Of a stretch of 64,000 nt of DNA, positions 32,896-45,491 are shown piece after piece (position 1 is the stretch's first letter; each line of letters opens with the position of its first letter). Made by a program: the position numbers and the translations under genes. This DNA comes from Cycas panzhihuaensis. Its lineage: Eukaryota; Cycadophyta. The stretch is taken from the NCBI GenBank assembly GCA_023213395.1, contig CM041465.1, positions 64,611,741 through 64,675,740 of the forward strand, given 5' to 3'. The notes below the pieces were generated by a model. The model was not told the DNA's origin and did not search any database. It saw nothing but the letters and a program-made list of their open reading frames with translations.

Positions 32896-34640
32896 CAGAT
32901 CTGAACTTGGTCATATAGGCCCATTTAGTTCCAATGGTCATCTTGTTAGGAGGAAGATCAATAAGATCCCATGTATTATTCTTGATTATAGAGTTATACT
33001 CATCTTTCATTACATTCTTCTATTCATCCTTGGTATTTACCTCTTTAAAGGTGTGAGGCTCATAACATTCCATGACTTGGCTTATTAGAGAAAAATTAAC
33101 TCTATTTGAGCATGTGGATCTCTTTTCAAAATTATTATCTAGTACATTTTCTAGATCATGGCTCCTTTGTACCCATTTTAGGAACCTTTTACTTTTTGAA
33201 GAGGTTCTAACATTATTTAGTTTTGATATATCATTTTATCTTGATACATTATTTGGTCTTGATTCCTGTCTATAAGGTACATACATAGTCTTAGGAGATA
33301 AATCAAATTTAACCATAATATTTTTTACTATCTTTCTCAATATCTGACTCATAGAAATCATCTTCTTTGAATACTACATCTCTACTTATAATGACTTTTC
33401 TTTGTTTAGGATCATAGAGCTTATAGGATTTGGAAACATCATTATATCATATAAATATACATTTAGTGCTTTTATCATCATGTTTTTTCCTCTTTTGCTT
33501 TGGAACATGAGCAAATGCAAGGCATCTAAATACTCTTAAATGATGTATGTTTGGTTTGTATCCAATCTAATCTTCTTCTGGTGTAACCCACCTAAGGGAT
33601 TTGGTGGTACACCTATTTAATAAATAGACTATAGTGTGAATAGCTTTTACCCAAAGTTCATAGCTTAATTTCTTATCTTTGAGCATGCACCTAGTTATTT
33701 CAACTATGGTGTAATTTTTCCTTTCAGCTACATCATTTTATTGTGGAGTGTAAGGATTATACTATCTTTTAATGCCATGATAAGTAAAATAACCATTGAA
33801 TTCATTAGAGATAAACTCTGCCCTATTATATGATCTTAGGGAGAGTATTTTATGTCCACTTTGCTTTTCAACAAAGGTTTTGAAGTCTACAAAACATTGG
33901 AATACATCTAATTTAAACTTTAAGAAATATACCCATATTTTCCTTATAAAATCATCAATGAAGGTGATGAAGTATTTTCCTTCAACTAGAGATTGAACAT
34001 CTATAGGACCACACTGGTCTATGTAGATTAATTGAAGTGGACCTTTAGCTTTATAGCTTCCATTCAGAAATATTTCTCTATGTTGTTTACTAAGAAGACA
34101 TCCCTCACATATTTCTTTATCTACTTCAATTAGAGGTAATCCTTCCACCATGTTCATTCTTTTTATTAGGTCTAAACTCCTATAGTTTATATGGCCAAAT
34201 CTTTTATGCCACATATCACTATCAATTTTGGTGGAGGTCTTTAATACATAGATGTTAGAGGGGGGGATAATTAGTTTAAATAGTTTATCACTAGTCATTT
34301 TGCCTTTAGTTGACTACTTTGTTCAATCTTTTTTCCTTAATGGTACACTCACCATTATCAAATATAACCTTATAATCTTGTTCCATCATTTATCCCATAG
34401 ATAGAATATTCTTCTTCAATGCGAGAACATGGAGGACATCATTAAGGTATCTAGTCTCTCATGAGTCTATGGTGATAAAGGAATTAAATCTTTTAGTATA
34501 TTCATGAGATATATTGTCACCAAATATAATTCTCTCTTTTTGGGTCTTATCAATAGTTTTGAATATTTCTTCCTTGTATGTCATGTGGGTGGAGCAACCA
34601 GAATCTATATACCAACAATCCTCTTCTTTGTTGGCAATAA
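32896..34640 (-). pseudogene. copia-C protease, integrase and RT entry
   Basis: The protease near 34615-34585 reads CWYIDSGCSTHM with its D-S-G intact. The 34298-33762 segment has the complete HHCC finger (MWHKRFGHIN ... CEGCLLSKQHRE), then LIYIDQCGP (first catalytic D present) and FIDDFIRKIWVYFLK. The second catalytic D is lost: LRSYNRAEF in place of S-D. After a stop near 33760 come NDVAERKN (catalytic E present) and VTPEE. RT entry sequence runs to the copia-D junction. Confidence 0.85.
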
Positions 34641-34719
34641 GGATTGATAAGAATAGTTAATTATTTTCCCTATTTTCAATGACTTTATTAGCACTTCCTC
34701 TAGGCGGATAGCCATTTTT

Positions 34720-35690
34720 AGCAAAGCACCTTTCTATAGTATGTCTAATCCTATGGAAATATGAACATTGAATAGGTTCTTTACTTCTTTAGCTAAGACT
34801 TCTTTTTCTAAATATTCCTCCACCTCTAGAGGTTATTCTTCTCCTTGATAACTATTATCTTAATTTTAGCCTTGGCAATAATTTTTACCATGATAACATT
34901 GGTTAGATTATTGATATCTCCGTTGATTATGGAAATCATTCTGACTTAGGCACCTTTGGCTTGGACCTTAATATCTTTAATGTGGGGCTTGATATCTAGG
35001 TTTTCATTCTTGATGGGTATCTAACCTTTGGTTTCTTTCTCTCCCCCTTGGGGATTGTTCCCTTGTTCTAAATCTTTGAACTTGGTTATTTGATTTGATC
35101 CTAGCCTTTATAGTAGTGTCATGTTTTAATGTCTCTTGGGCACCTTTCTTTTCTTCCATAGTTAGTAACATTATAGTTAGTTGTTCTACTTTAAGGGTTT
35201 TGAGATCTTTGGACACTTTAATTCTTGTAGCAACCATCTCAAATATCATAACTTCTCCTACACATCTTAGAATTCTTTTAACTAACCCTTGTTTAGTTAA
35301 CACTTCACTAATGGATCTCATTTGTCTTACCAAGTCTTAGACCTTGGTTATAAATTCATTGATGCTTTTCCTCGGTGACATTTTAAAGTTCCTAAACTTA
35401 CTTCTAAGTGTTTGAAGCTTGGATGAGGCAGCTCCTTCATAGATTAATTATAATGTATCCCATGCTTTGTTAGATGTAGTTGCCTCAGTAACCCTTAGAA
35501 ATATATGGTCCTCTAAGGCACAAAATATAAGAGCTAGAGCTTCATTCCCCAACTTGACACATTCCCTATAAGTTTCTTTGTCATTATCATTGGTATTATT
35601 ATCAATATCATTAGAAGTTGTCTTAACAATTTCCCATAAATATTTAGCTATGGGGATGGATTTCATCCTCCTACTCTAATTTAGAAAATT
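34720..35690 (-). pseudogene. copia-C gag
   Basis: The segment 35666-35448 reads MKSIPIAKYLWEIVKTTSND with TSNKAWDTL, the conserved start of the copia gag (UBN2-type) domain. The zinc knuckle near 34770-34725 is partly preserved (CSYFHRIRHTIERC). Arginine-rich sequence lies between. Several stops and frame changes. Confidence 0.75.
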
Positions 35691-35699
35691 AGATCCATC

Positions 35700-36058
35700 A
35701 AATTTTAAAATAATTATGCTAACAAAGTTAATTGCTATTAGTTTCAAAAAAAATATTTAAAATATCCCCAAAGGTTTTTAATTTAATTGTGTCCTATCTA
35801 CCTAGAAGGTTTCTAATCTAGGCTCTAAGTCTTTGGGTCTCCAAGGGAAGTTGTTGGTTGTTATCCTATCTAGTGGCGCTTTCCCACAAGTGGAAAACCA
35901 AGGACCTAATATACTAGTATATGAGTGTTAGACTCTATATACCCTAGTACATGGACTATTAAGAAGGTATAAGACCCCCCTGATATGTTGATACACCTAG
36001 TCTAGACTTATACCTAGTGACAGATCTAGTGATAGAAGTTTTAACAATAGAGGCACTT
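35700..36058. other. Unassigned sequence between copia-C gag and chromovirus-2
   Basis: By position this should be leader or LTR of copia-C, interrupted by chromovirus-2. I see no coding signal, PBS or repeat partner. The last five bases, CACTT (36054-36058), form one side of the chromovirus-2 target duplication. Confidence 0.4.
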
Positions 36059-36297
36059 TATTATGAACCTCTATAAGAAATAATTAATTAATTATATTAA
36101 ATTGAAGGCACATGCTGAAAGGATGTGACTTTTGATAAAAAAGAGCCTAATATACCTATAAATTTAGCCATCAACATATTATAACCATCATTGACTTTTA
36201 TCAATCTATATCAATTAGTCTTTTGATTATTTAATATATTCAAAAGTATGCTTGTATATCTAGTTTTCTTCTCTAGTTACAGAATTTGTTCATAACA
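36059..36297 (+). repeat. chromovirus-2 5' LTR
   Basis: 239 bp; the first dinucleotide is TA where the partner has TG, and it ends TAACA. A TATAAAT motif at 36157-36163 is a possible TATA box. Confidence 0.88.
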
Positions 36298-36299
36298 AT

Positions 36300-36311
36300 T
36301 GGTATCAGAGC
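36300..36311 (+). other. chromovirus-2 primer-binding site (initiator tRNA-Met)
   Basis: TGGTATCAGAGC, an exact match, 2 bp after the LTR, the same spacing as in chromovirus-1. Confidence 0.95.
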
Positions 36312-37906
36312 GAGTTTTCAACCAAGATTCATTAGCAAAGGCTATTAACTTGATTCTCAGTACTCAAAGAACTAGGTATTGATCTAAATTAATACCCTTT
36401 CATCCATCAATCTAAGAAACACCTCAACCTTATATGCCTCCATTATTCTGTCATCATTTCGTCTATTTTCCTGTTATTATCTTATTCTATCTCATTTATT
36501 TTCCTGTTACCATTCTAGTGATTATAGTGATATTATATTATAGTCATTCTTATTATCTTCAATTCATCTATAATTCTATCTTACTAGTGTCATATCTATG
36601 TATCCACCTCTCATTATCATTTACATTGCTATCACCATTCTTTGTATTGTTCCTTTCACGTCGCATCTACGCCATATATTATGTTATGTTCATATCCTAT
36701 TCTGCATCATTCTATTCTAGTCTATATCATCCATTCTTCTTGTCCCTCTATCTGTTGTTCATGATCTTATTTCACTCTATCCATGCCACCCCTATCTTAT
36801 TGTATTACCCATTTTGTTTATTCTATCTATTTACCATAAAAGCATTCTCACCATTCATGCCATTCATGTTCATTCATGCTGATTCCTATTCATTCATGCC
36901 ATTAAGTCATTCATGTTGAACATAAATATTAAAATTCCCTATAATTCTCTTTTTACATATTACATATATTAATTACTTTATATTTTACTTGTTGCACAAT
37001 ATAAAGATATATATACTATATTAGTTCATACACCATTGTTATGTAATATATATTATACAGTGATTTAATATCACTATATTCTACATTAGCGATATTTTAA
37101 TTTTTTATACTTTAAATTATATATTTTATTTTCACTCTATTAATCACATTAATAGCTCAAAGATTCTTTATTATATTTATAATTTCTTATTATCTCAATA
37201 TCTATTAAATAGTATTTTAATCTTACAAGTCACCTACATCATTCAATCAACGTTGCACTCTATTAACTAATATTCATATATTAGTTCATACTTTATTGTT
37301 TATTCAAATTGTAATTCTAATTAAAGCCTCATTGGTGGAAACATTACGTTAAGATTATACTCTATTAACCAAATATAATATATATTCATTTTTATTTACT
37401 CTATTAATTACATATTTGACTTACTAATTAGTCATATCAATAGTCTTAGAAATCATCCACCATCTTGTAATATTATAATATAATTTGGGTACCTTGTAAC
37501 ATTGTAACACAAGGTAGTACCATAATTGACGATCTTGTTGCACTAAGCTATCAAGCAATTATCTTTTACACTCAAAGTTGGAGTTTCATATATATAGTTG
37601 GGAGATATATATTAATAGTAACTTATTCTTTGACAAAAATTTAGGACTTGATATGGAGTTACTCTCTATACTAAGTTGAATTTATCAAGTTGCAATTGTA
37701 TCATTCTTGCCATATTATCTAATTATTAATTCAATCCAACTAGATTATTCTCTCCTACCATTACTTCTCCCTGTCTTACATCTTTGTACTCCCATACACT
37801 ATCTTCCCTTACACATTTTTCAAATCTAATAAATTAGTGCATCGTTATGGAGGGAAACTGGTGGAATCACACACATACAATTATTAAAATAATGAATACT
37901 GAAGAT
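36312..37906 (+). other. chromovirus-2 5' leader with pyrimidine-rich and CATTCATGC-type repeats
   Basis: 1.6 kb before gag. 36434-36919 is T/C-rich and ends in a cluster of CATTCATGC/CATTCATGT repeats (36850-36920); the long open frame there is a by-product of the composition. 36930-37860 is AT-rich without visible genes. Confidence 0.65.
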
Positions 37907-39110
37907 ATGGCAGACAACACCATCCAAAAGGATATCATCGAACTGATTACTCAAGTAGTCTAGACATTACACGTTCTCTTAAATCATACTTTACATAAAA
38001 TTTTGGATAAATTAACAATCATAGCAACAAGAAAAAAGGAAGATATAATAGTTCATGATTCAGAAGATGAAGTAATGAGTTATCAATCTCATACCAGACA
38101 TCAAACTATAAGAAGTTAATTTGGTCCTTAGATAACTTTGATTAATTATAAAAATAAAGCTATCAAAAAATATCTTAATGAATACCAAAATTTAACTCCT
38201 AAGGAACATAAAATAGTGGGTTTTTAAGTATACTTCAATTATTTATGTAGTATACAAATACAAAAAAATAAAAAGTTAGAAAAAATTACTATACAACATT
38301 TTAGTATAGAGCAGAAATCACATGAGTTGAGAGTGTGGATCTAACAAATAGAAAACTAATTTCATTTAGTAGAAATTTATCTAATATTTCTCTTTAGCTA
38401 CCCTGCACATGGATGGAATAATATATAAATGCTGATAGTGTCTTGAACGAACTTGTTTTTAGAATCAACTTTCAACCTGGAAGGAGTTTGTGTGTTTTTT
38501 ATTAAACCATTTGAAACAGTATCTAATTGCAATTACTATTATAAGTTATGAAGATTAAAATAAATTGGCTCTGTGGAAGAATATAGTGCAACATTCACAA
38601 AATTGAGTTATGTTTTAGAAGACATTCCTACGAATCAACTTATCCAATTATATATAGATGGCTTAACCATTGAAATCCAAGTTGATATAAACATTCAAGA
38701 ACGTAAGGATCTTAATAAGGTAATATAAATTTATAAAATATAGGAAGATAAGGTTAACGAATTATAGAAGGTAAAAATGAGACCCTATATTCCTCCTTAT
38801 GCTTGATCTAATCCTCCTTCAACAATAGGACTAGGCCTAGTACCTAATAGATTCACTCAACTAGATAAACCAGTACTTCAAAGGATAAGATCTAATCAAG
38901 AAGATTTATAAAAAGAGAACCTTTGCTTCAAGTGTGCTAGAAAATGGATACCTAATCATAAATGTTAGAATAATTAGTTATATATAATCAAATTATCCCT
39001 AGTAGCTGAAAAGAAGAAATGGAAGAAGAAGATGATATAGAAAGCGGCCAAGAGAATGCTCTAGAAACTTAGACTCACTAATATAATTAGAATAAGAATA
39101 TTTTAAAAAT
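37907..39110 (+). pseudogene. chromovirus-2 gag
   Basis: ATG at 37907 (MADNTIQKDIIELITQ). It aligns with chromovirus-1 gag: LNHTLHKILDKLTIIATRKK, EYQNLTPKEHKIVGF and IQHFSIEQKSHELRVWI. The degenerate zinc knuckle near 38925-38965 is still visible as CFKCARKWIPNHKC, here keeping its first cysteine. Many stops. Confidence 0.8.
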
Positions 39111-39660
39111 GTTATTTTTAGCTATGAGTAGTCTTACAAGATTTGATATGTTTAAACTATAAGGATTTATTAAAAATCGGGCTATTAGGATCCTAGTTGA
39201 TCCCGAAAATACCCATAATTTCATTGATAGAATCTTGGCTCAATACTTAAAACTATTTCCATCTAGAATAACATCTTTTCAAGTAAGTGTTAGGGGTCGC
39301 CAAGTTATATCTAGATAAGGACTAATGGAAAACCTTAAGATCTCAATAGGCAATGTTATTATTAAAGAAAAATTTTATGTACTTGATGTTGGTGGAGTAG
39401 ATATTATGTTGGGAAGCTAATGGTTAAGAACCTTGGGAACCCTCAAAATGAACCTTAAGGAATTATTTATAAGATATAATAAGGAAGGAAGGACCATTGT
39501 CCTTCAAGGAGAGAAACTAGGGAATAACCAACTAATATCTTGTAAATGAATGAAAAAAGTAATCAAGAAAGGATACCATGGTATTATGGCTCAACTCTTT
39601 TTTATCTAGGCAGAAATAAAGTCAACCACACAAGGAGATGAACTTCAAAAAGTTATTTAA
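39111..39660 (+). pseudogene. chromovirus-2 protease
   Basis: Reads KNRAIRILVDPENTHNFID near 39175-39230 against the chromovirus-1 site with D-S-G-S. The catalytic D remains, but S-G is changed to P-E. LDVGGVDIMLGS near 39380 marks the conserved C-terminal motif. Confidence 0.78.
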
Positions 39661-41110
39661 AAATATAAAGAAGTTTTCTAAAATAATCTAGTAGAATTAC
39701 CTCTAAATAGAGGATTTAAATCTTAAATTGAACTTGAAGTAGGTACTAATCTAATTATTATCTAACCTTATAAATAGCCACATCATTATGAGAATGAAAT
39801 TTAAAAAATTTTACAAGAATGATTAGATTTATGAGCAATAGCCTCTACTAAAAGCCCTTTATAGCTCTTGTAATCTTAGTAAGGAAAAAGGATAGATCTT
39901 ATCATATGTATATAGACTACCAAGTACTAAATAAAGTTACAATAAAAAATAAATTTCTTATACCAAGGATTGATGAGTTATTATATGAATTATAAGGAGC
40001 AAAATATGTTTCAAAAATAGATTTAAAGTTTGGTTACTATCAAATTCGAACTAAACTAGAAGATATATACAAAACAACCTTTAGTACACATCATGGTCAT
40101 TATGAATTTAAGGTAATGCCCTTTGGCCTAAGCAATGCACCAACCACATTCCAAACTATAATGAATAAGGTTTTTAAGCCCTTCCTATAAAAATTTATCT
40201 TCGTCTTCTTTAACGACATATTAGTTTTCAGCAAAAGATAGGAAGAACATGTAAACCATCTTGGCCAAGTACTAAGCATATTAAAGGAATAAAAACTTTA
40301 TGCTAATAAATTAAAAAGTCATTTTGTGATGAAAGAAATAGAAAATTTAGGTCATCTCATCTCAAAAGAAGGAATTAGAGCTAACCCAGGGAAAGTCAAG
40401 GCAATTCAAGAATGGCCAACATCTAAAAATATTACGAAACTATAAGGATTTTTAGGATTAATAGGATATTATTGATGTTTTATTAAAATTTACGTATAGA
40501 AAATAGTTGCCTTAACTTGTTATTTAAAAAGGGATTCTTTTCAATGGAATGAAGAAGTGAAAAGTGTTTTGAATAAGTTAAGCAAATAATGACCCAGTTA
40601 TCGATGCTAACATCACCTAATTTTTCTAAAATTTTTATAATAGAATACGATGCATATGGAATATGTATTAGCACAGTACTGATGTAAGAAGGAAAACCCA
40701 TTGTATTTGAGAGTAGAAAACTAAACAACATAGAAATTCTCAAATCTACCTATGATAAGGAAATGTTGGATATTATACATGCTTTGGTTAAATGGAATTA
40801 ATATCTATTAGGTAGCAAATTTATAGTCAAGATAGATCATCATAGTTTACAATATTTATTAAAATAAAAAGAGTTATCCCTCGAACAATAAAAGTGGATA
40901 AGTAAAATTCAAGAATTTGATTTTGACATAACATATAACAAGGGTAAAAATAATGTGGTGGCTAATGCATTATCTCAAAAAGATGAAGAAAGTGCAAAAT
41001 CTCAGCTAAAAGTCATATCAATGATAGAACTAGTATAGATCATGGAATTACAATTAGAATATATAAAAGATCCTAACATTCAATAACTTATTCAAAGAAT
41101 TCAACAAGGA
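39661..41110 (+). pseudogene. chromovirus-2 reverse transcriptase and RNase H
   Basis: YHGHYEF-like and [16 protein letters not shown] near 40100-40160 show RT. The catalytic motif near 40207-40218 reads F-F-N-D, so the first aspartate is lost, whereas chromovirus-1 lost the second. RNase H follows with IIEYDAYGICISTVLM, SRKLNNIEILKSTYDKEMLD and VVANALSQK. Stops are frequent, mostly in place of Gln and Trp codons. Confidence 0.82.
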
Positions 41111-41139
41111 AAAGAATATAAATTCGAAAGGAGAAACAA

Positions 41140-41900
41140 TATTTTATGGTATAAATGATGAATACTCTAAAGTGCAAACTCAACTTTCTGTGTCAAGATA
41201 ATAAATAAAGCATATATAGTACCTACAGTAGGATATGAAGCATTTTATAAAACATATCTTCGAGCCAAATAGTCATTTTTTTGAAAAGGAATGAAAAAGG
41301 AAATTACGAAATTTATAACTGAATGCACAGTTTGCCAAGCCAATAAATATGAACACACTACTACTCTCAAACTACTCCAGCCTCTTCCTATTCCACAATA
41401 AAAATGGGAAAGTATTAGCATGGATTTTATCACTGGTCTATCAAAATTAGAAGGAAAATATGCTATTTATATGATTATGGATCATTTAATAAAATTTGCT
41501 CATTTTATACCCATTCAATCTAATTAGAGAGCTTAGCAATTGGCCAAAGTATTTGTCAAAGAAATTCATAAATCACATGGATTTTTATAGACTATTATTA
41601 GTAACAGAGATCCCAAATTCTTAAGTTATTTCTAGTAAGAAATATTTTGATAAGTGGGTATGAAATTAGAAATGAGTACCAGTTATCATCCATAAATAGA
41701 TAGGTAAACTAAAGCGGTTAACAAATGTTTAGAAAATTACTTACAGAATTATGTAGCAGATAAACAAAATTCATGAGTCAAATGGTTACATTTAGTTGAA
41801 GCCTAGTATAATTCTTCTTACCATTCATCTATTAAAATGACCCCATATTAGGCATTATATGATTATCAACCAACTCAATTAAAGGATTGATTAAATAAGG
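41140..41900 (+). pseudogene. chromovirus-2 integrase
   Basis: Finger sequence YEAFYKTYLRAK and CTVCQANKY near 41235-41350. The core has MDFITGLSKLEGKYAIYMIMDHLIKFAHF near 41420-41505 (shown in part), then IISNRDPKF near 41595 (N for the second catalytic D), then a degraded QT-E segment near 41700. SSIKMTPYQALYDYQP-like text ends it near 41870, with one stop. Confidence 0.8.
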
Positions 41901-42454
41901 AAATTAATGATTATCTAAAAGAATCACATAACATAATTCAAATATTAAAGTGATATTTAGAAGAAGGTAGAAATTGTATGACACAACAAGTTGATAAAGA
42001 CTAGATTAAAAAAATATTTAAAGTTAGAGATTGGGTCTATGTCAGACTACAACCATATAAGTAAGCATCATTAAAATATTCTCAAAAGGAAAAATTAAGT
42101 CCTTGATTTTATGGGTCTTTTTTAGTTAAATAGAAAATTGGAGAAGTGGCTTATGCCTTAAAACTTCCCACTTCCAAATTACACAATGTATTTCATGTGT
42201 TATATTTCAAAAAGAAAATTGAAAATCATGTACAAGTGTAGATAAAATTACATCTCTTAGATAAAGAAGGCATATTAATCCTATTACCAGAAGCTATTCT
42301 TGAAGTTTGAGAATAACGATTGCGATCGAAGACTATTCAAGAATACTTGATCAAATGGAAATGGTTACTTCATGAAGATGTTTCTAGGAGTCCTCTAATT
42401 TTATCAAACTTCATCCTAATTTGAGAAATGAGAGTTTTGTGAGTGAAATCTCTT
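41901..42454 (+). pseudogene. chromovirus-2 integrase C-terminus and chromodomain
   Basis: KIGEVAYALKLPTSKLHNVF near 42130-42190 and EYLIKWKWLLHED near 42335-42380 match the chromovirus-1 chromodomain region. The tandem array starts inside this segment at 42228. Confidence 0.8.
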
Positions 42455-42467
42455 AAGAGGGAGGAAT
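42455..42467 (+). other. chromovirus-2 polypurine tract
   Basis: AAGAGGGAGGAAT, identical to the chromovirus-1 tract. Copies in array units 2 and 3 have changed slightly (AAGGGGAAGGAAT and AAGGGGGAGGAAT). Confidence 0.9.
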
Positions 42468-42705
42468 TGTTATGAACCTCCATAAGAAATAATTAATTAA
42501 TCATATTAAATCAAAGGGACATATTGAAAGGATATGAATTTTGATGAAAAATGGCCTAATATACCTATAAATATGACCATTAATATATTATAACCATCAT
42601 TAAATTTTATCAATCTATATCAATTAGTCTTTTGACTATTTAATATATTCAAAGTATGCTTGTGTATTTGGTTTTCTTCTCTAGTTACAGAATTGGTCCA
42701 TAATA
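42468..42705 (+). repeat. chromovirus-2 3' LTR (array copy 1)
   Basis: 238 bp, TGTTATGAACC to CCATAATA. Partner of 36059-36297; copied in the array at 48115-48352 and 53763-54000. Confidence 0.92.
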
Positions 42706-43655
42706 CACTCACCCCCTCTAGTCTAGCCTTGTCTATCAACTCTAAAAAGGGATAGGGTTCTCTACCTTAGCCTACCACTGAATACACCTAATAGTCAATG
42801 GTTTCCTCAATAACTTAGAGTCCAACAAAGATATATGTGGGGTGGTAACTTCATGGGTCCTAACCATTTCCCTTGCAAGGCTAGAAAATAGGGTTGTTCA
42901 CTTAGGATATTATCTTATTAATGTGAAAATTGATTTTAAGTATGGTCTTATTTATAAAGAAGGATTCCTTTTAATATAATTTAAAAACTAACTTAAAAAT
43001 ATATCAATAAATAAAATGAAATAAGCTTTAAATAAAATGAAATTAAAATGGATAGCTTTAAATAAAGTAAATTAAAATAAGTGACGCTTATAGTGCTCTT
43101 TTATTTACAAAAAAATGTCCAAAATATTGACTTCCTTCTCAAAGGAAAAACCTGTATAAATTCAACAAAAAAACACTTATAAGCCTTAAATTTTAAAGCA
43201 AAATCTATTTTAATGCGTTAGTATGCCAATATATCATTAATATACTTCAATAATTTTAAGAAAATACTTTTAAAATGAAGTAAAAATCTTAAATTAGGAC
43301 CAAATAAGAGAGATAACTTTAGTAGCCTAAAAAACCCATAAAATAGCTTCAAATTAGAATAAAAATAACTCCAATACATAGATTTCTAAGTCATCTTTCT
43401 AATAACTCAATCCATTCAAAAAATAGTGTAGCTAGTTACTTATAGCTAAAAATAAATTTCCAATGATTCTAATGGTTTAAATAGTACAACCAATTACTTA
43501 TGGCTAAAAACTAGAAATGGGGCCTTAAGACCTTTTGGAAATAGAGCCCCTCGTCACTCGGTCTCCTCATGTGACCTGTCACTAGCCTATGAAAAGGGCA
43601 ACTAGATTTTAAATTATATTAAATATGATTTAGTCCATTTAAAATCAAAATTTAT
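42706..43655. other. Unassigned array DNA between the LTR and the copia relic (copy 1)
   Basis: AT-rich, no coding frame or motif recognised. Copies lie at 48353-49303 and 54001-54799 (shortened). Before chromovirus-2 inserted it was contiguous with 35700-36058. Confidence 0.5.
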
Positions 43656-45160
43656 AAAAAATAAATGGAAAACCAAAGATAAACTAGAGTTAATACATAC
43701 TAACTTATGTGAACCTATCACTCCCTACTCTATCAATAGTGCTCGATATCTTTTAACATTCATTGATGACTTTTCTAGAAAATTTTGGATTCATTTTCTC
43801 TATAGCAAATTTGAAGTCTTTAAAAAATTTAAATAATTCAAAGTAGAAGTTGAGTTAGAATGTGAATCTAAGATCAAATGCATCATGTTAGATGGAGGAG
43901 GAGAATATATCTCAATAGATTTTATGAACTACTATAAGGTATATGGTATATGAAGACAATTAATAACTCCTTATATACCACATTCTAATGGAGTTGCTAA
44001 ATGAAAGAACAAAACAATCATGGAGATGGATCATAGCATGATCTATGATAGGTAAATATCAAAGACTTACTAGGAGGAAGGAGTAAGTATAGCCAATTAT
44101 CTCATAAATTAAAGTCTAACATAAGCAATAGATCAAATTACTCTAGAAGAAGCTTGGATCGAGCATAAATCAAATGTAAGTAATTTAAAAAACTTTAGGT
44201 GTCAAACATTTATTCATTTACTAATTAAAAAGAAGTCCAAACTTGACCCCAAAAGCATAGAATATATAATGATAGGCTAGAATAAGAACTTAAAGTCCTA
44301 TAAATGTATTGATCCAAAAATAAATAAGATCTATATATGTAGGGATGTTATATTTAATGAAAAATATATCATAGAAAATATATAAAATCTTCAAAAAATT
44401 GAATCATCAAAAAGGGTATTCTAAGAAGAACCTCCTCTAGAAGAAATATATGGGGTTACATCAAAAGAAATAGAAACTAATGATACAAAAGAGTTAGAGA
44501 GGGAACCATTATCTCAATAAATCTCAACCATTGAAGAAGTGTTTTCTTCTATTAAAGAAGGAAGGAATAAAAAAGGAAGGGTATTAAAATGGTATCTTAA
44601 GACAATTGAAGAAGGGAAAGGAGATGTGTTTAAACACATAATTAGGAGCCAAAAGCACCAAACATTATTCAACAATATAGAGTCATAGTCCTTTGAAGAA
44701 GCAAAAGGACATAAAGAATAACAAGCTATAATGGATGCAAAAATGGAATCCATTTCCAAAAATCACCCAGGAACTAGTCAATCTACCTACTAGGAATCTT
44801 ATTGTCAATTGTAAGTAGGTATATAAGATAAAGAAAAGTGTTGATAGTAAGATAGAAATGTAAAAAGTTAGGCTAGTAGCCAAGGGATACACTCAAACAA
44901 TAGGAATAGACTATAAAGAAACATTCTCACTAGTAGATAAATTAGATATTATAAGAATAGTAATAACTTTAGTAACCCAACACAACTAGAAGATTTACTA
45001 GTTGGATATAAAATGTGCCTCTCTAAATAAGGAGCTCGAAGAAGAAGTATACATGAGACAACCAAAGGGATATATCCAAAATGGCCAAGAAAATATCATG
45101 CACAAAGTAAAAAAGGTATTATATAGAATAAAATAGGCCCCAAGAGCCTATTAGACCTAA
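43656..45160 (+). pseudogene. Copia integrase/RT relic in array unit 1
   Basis: Reads KLELIHTNLCEPITPYSIN, LLTFIDDFSRKFWIHFLYSK, IKCIMLDGGGEYIS, TPYIPHSNGVAK, ITLEEAWIEHKSNVSNLKNF and KSYKCIDPKINKIYICRDV. Then come VLKWYLKTIEEGKGDVFKH and RT sequence up to the residues before the A-W-Y motif. It matches copia-G in sequence and order and stops where the LTR-like block begins at 45161. Stops replace Gln, Arg and Trp codons; the E of NGVAE is K-stop. Confidence 0.85.
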
Positions 45161-45491
45161 TGTTTATTACATTAACTTAACATGTGTGCAAAGGTATTTT
45201 AGAACCATGTGAGCCAACATTTGAGAAAAGGTAATGTTATTTTATTAAGTTGGTTATTTTTTTATTATATTTTGAATTCTAGGTTGAGGAGGGCTCCCGC
45301 CCACCTCCCAAATATATAATCTTTGGGGCCAAAACCCCTGGTGTTCATTAATACCATCACTTAATGTAAATTTATTATCATGATCTTCAATATGGATTGA
45401 AAATAATGATTTGAACATGCACTTGAATATGGCTATGGTTTGAATCTACTCTACTTTATCTCCATTTTAAGTCTTCATTTGGCATCAAAGC
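45161..45491 (+). repeat. LTR-like block and PBS, array unit 1
   Basis: 317 bp from TGTTTATTAC to GTCTTCA (45161-45477). Two bases later comes TGGCATCAAAGC (45480-45491), two transitions from the initiator-Met complement. It starts exactly where the copia relic breaks off, as expected for an inserted 5' LTR. No 3' partner is seen, because the unit boundary truncates the element. Confidence 0.5.

Larger units (their letters stand above)
23892..35760 (-). mobile_element. copia-C: Ty1/copia retrotransposon split by copia-D
   Basis: Minus strand: gag (35690-34720), protease (34620-34330), integrase (34298-33400), RT (33300-32896 and 25362-24620), RNase H (to about 24110), polypurine tract and a short 3' LTR (24048-23892). 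Coding is continuous across the copia-D insertion, target duplication CCCAT at 25363-25367 and 32891-32895. The 5' LTR was not found, so the right limit is approximate. Confidence 0.8.
36059..42705 (+). mobile_element. chromovirus-2: older member of the chromovirus-1 family, 6647 bp
   Basis: LTRs 36059-36297 and 42468-42705, imperfect target duplication CACTT/CACTC (36054-36058 and 42706-42710), perfect PBS and a purine tract identical to that of chromovirus-1. Gag, protease, RT, RNase H, integrase and chromodomain align with chromovirus-1 along their whole length. The LTRs differ at about 28 of 239 positions and the coding region is full of stops, so it is an old insertion. Its 3' end is the start of the tandem array. 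Confidence 0.92.

Noticed and set aside
36434-36919. 161-codon plus-strand open frame, hydrophobic, looking like a membrane protein
   Set aside because: It lies in the T/C-rich chromovirus-2 leader. The F/Y/L/S content follows from pyrimidine richness and CATTCATGC-type repeats, and no start context or homologue is suggested.
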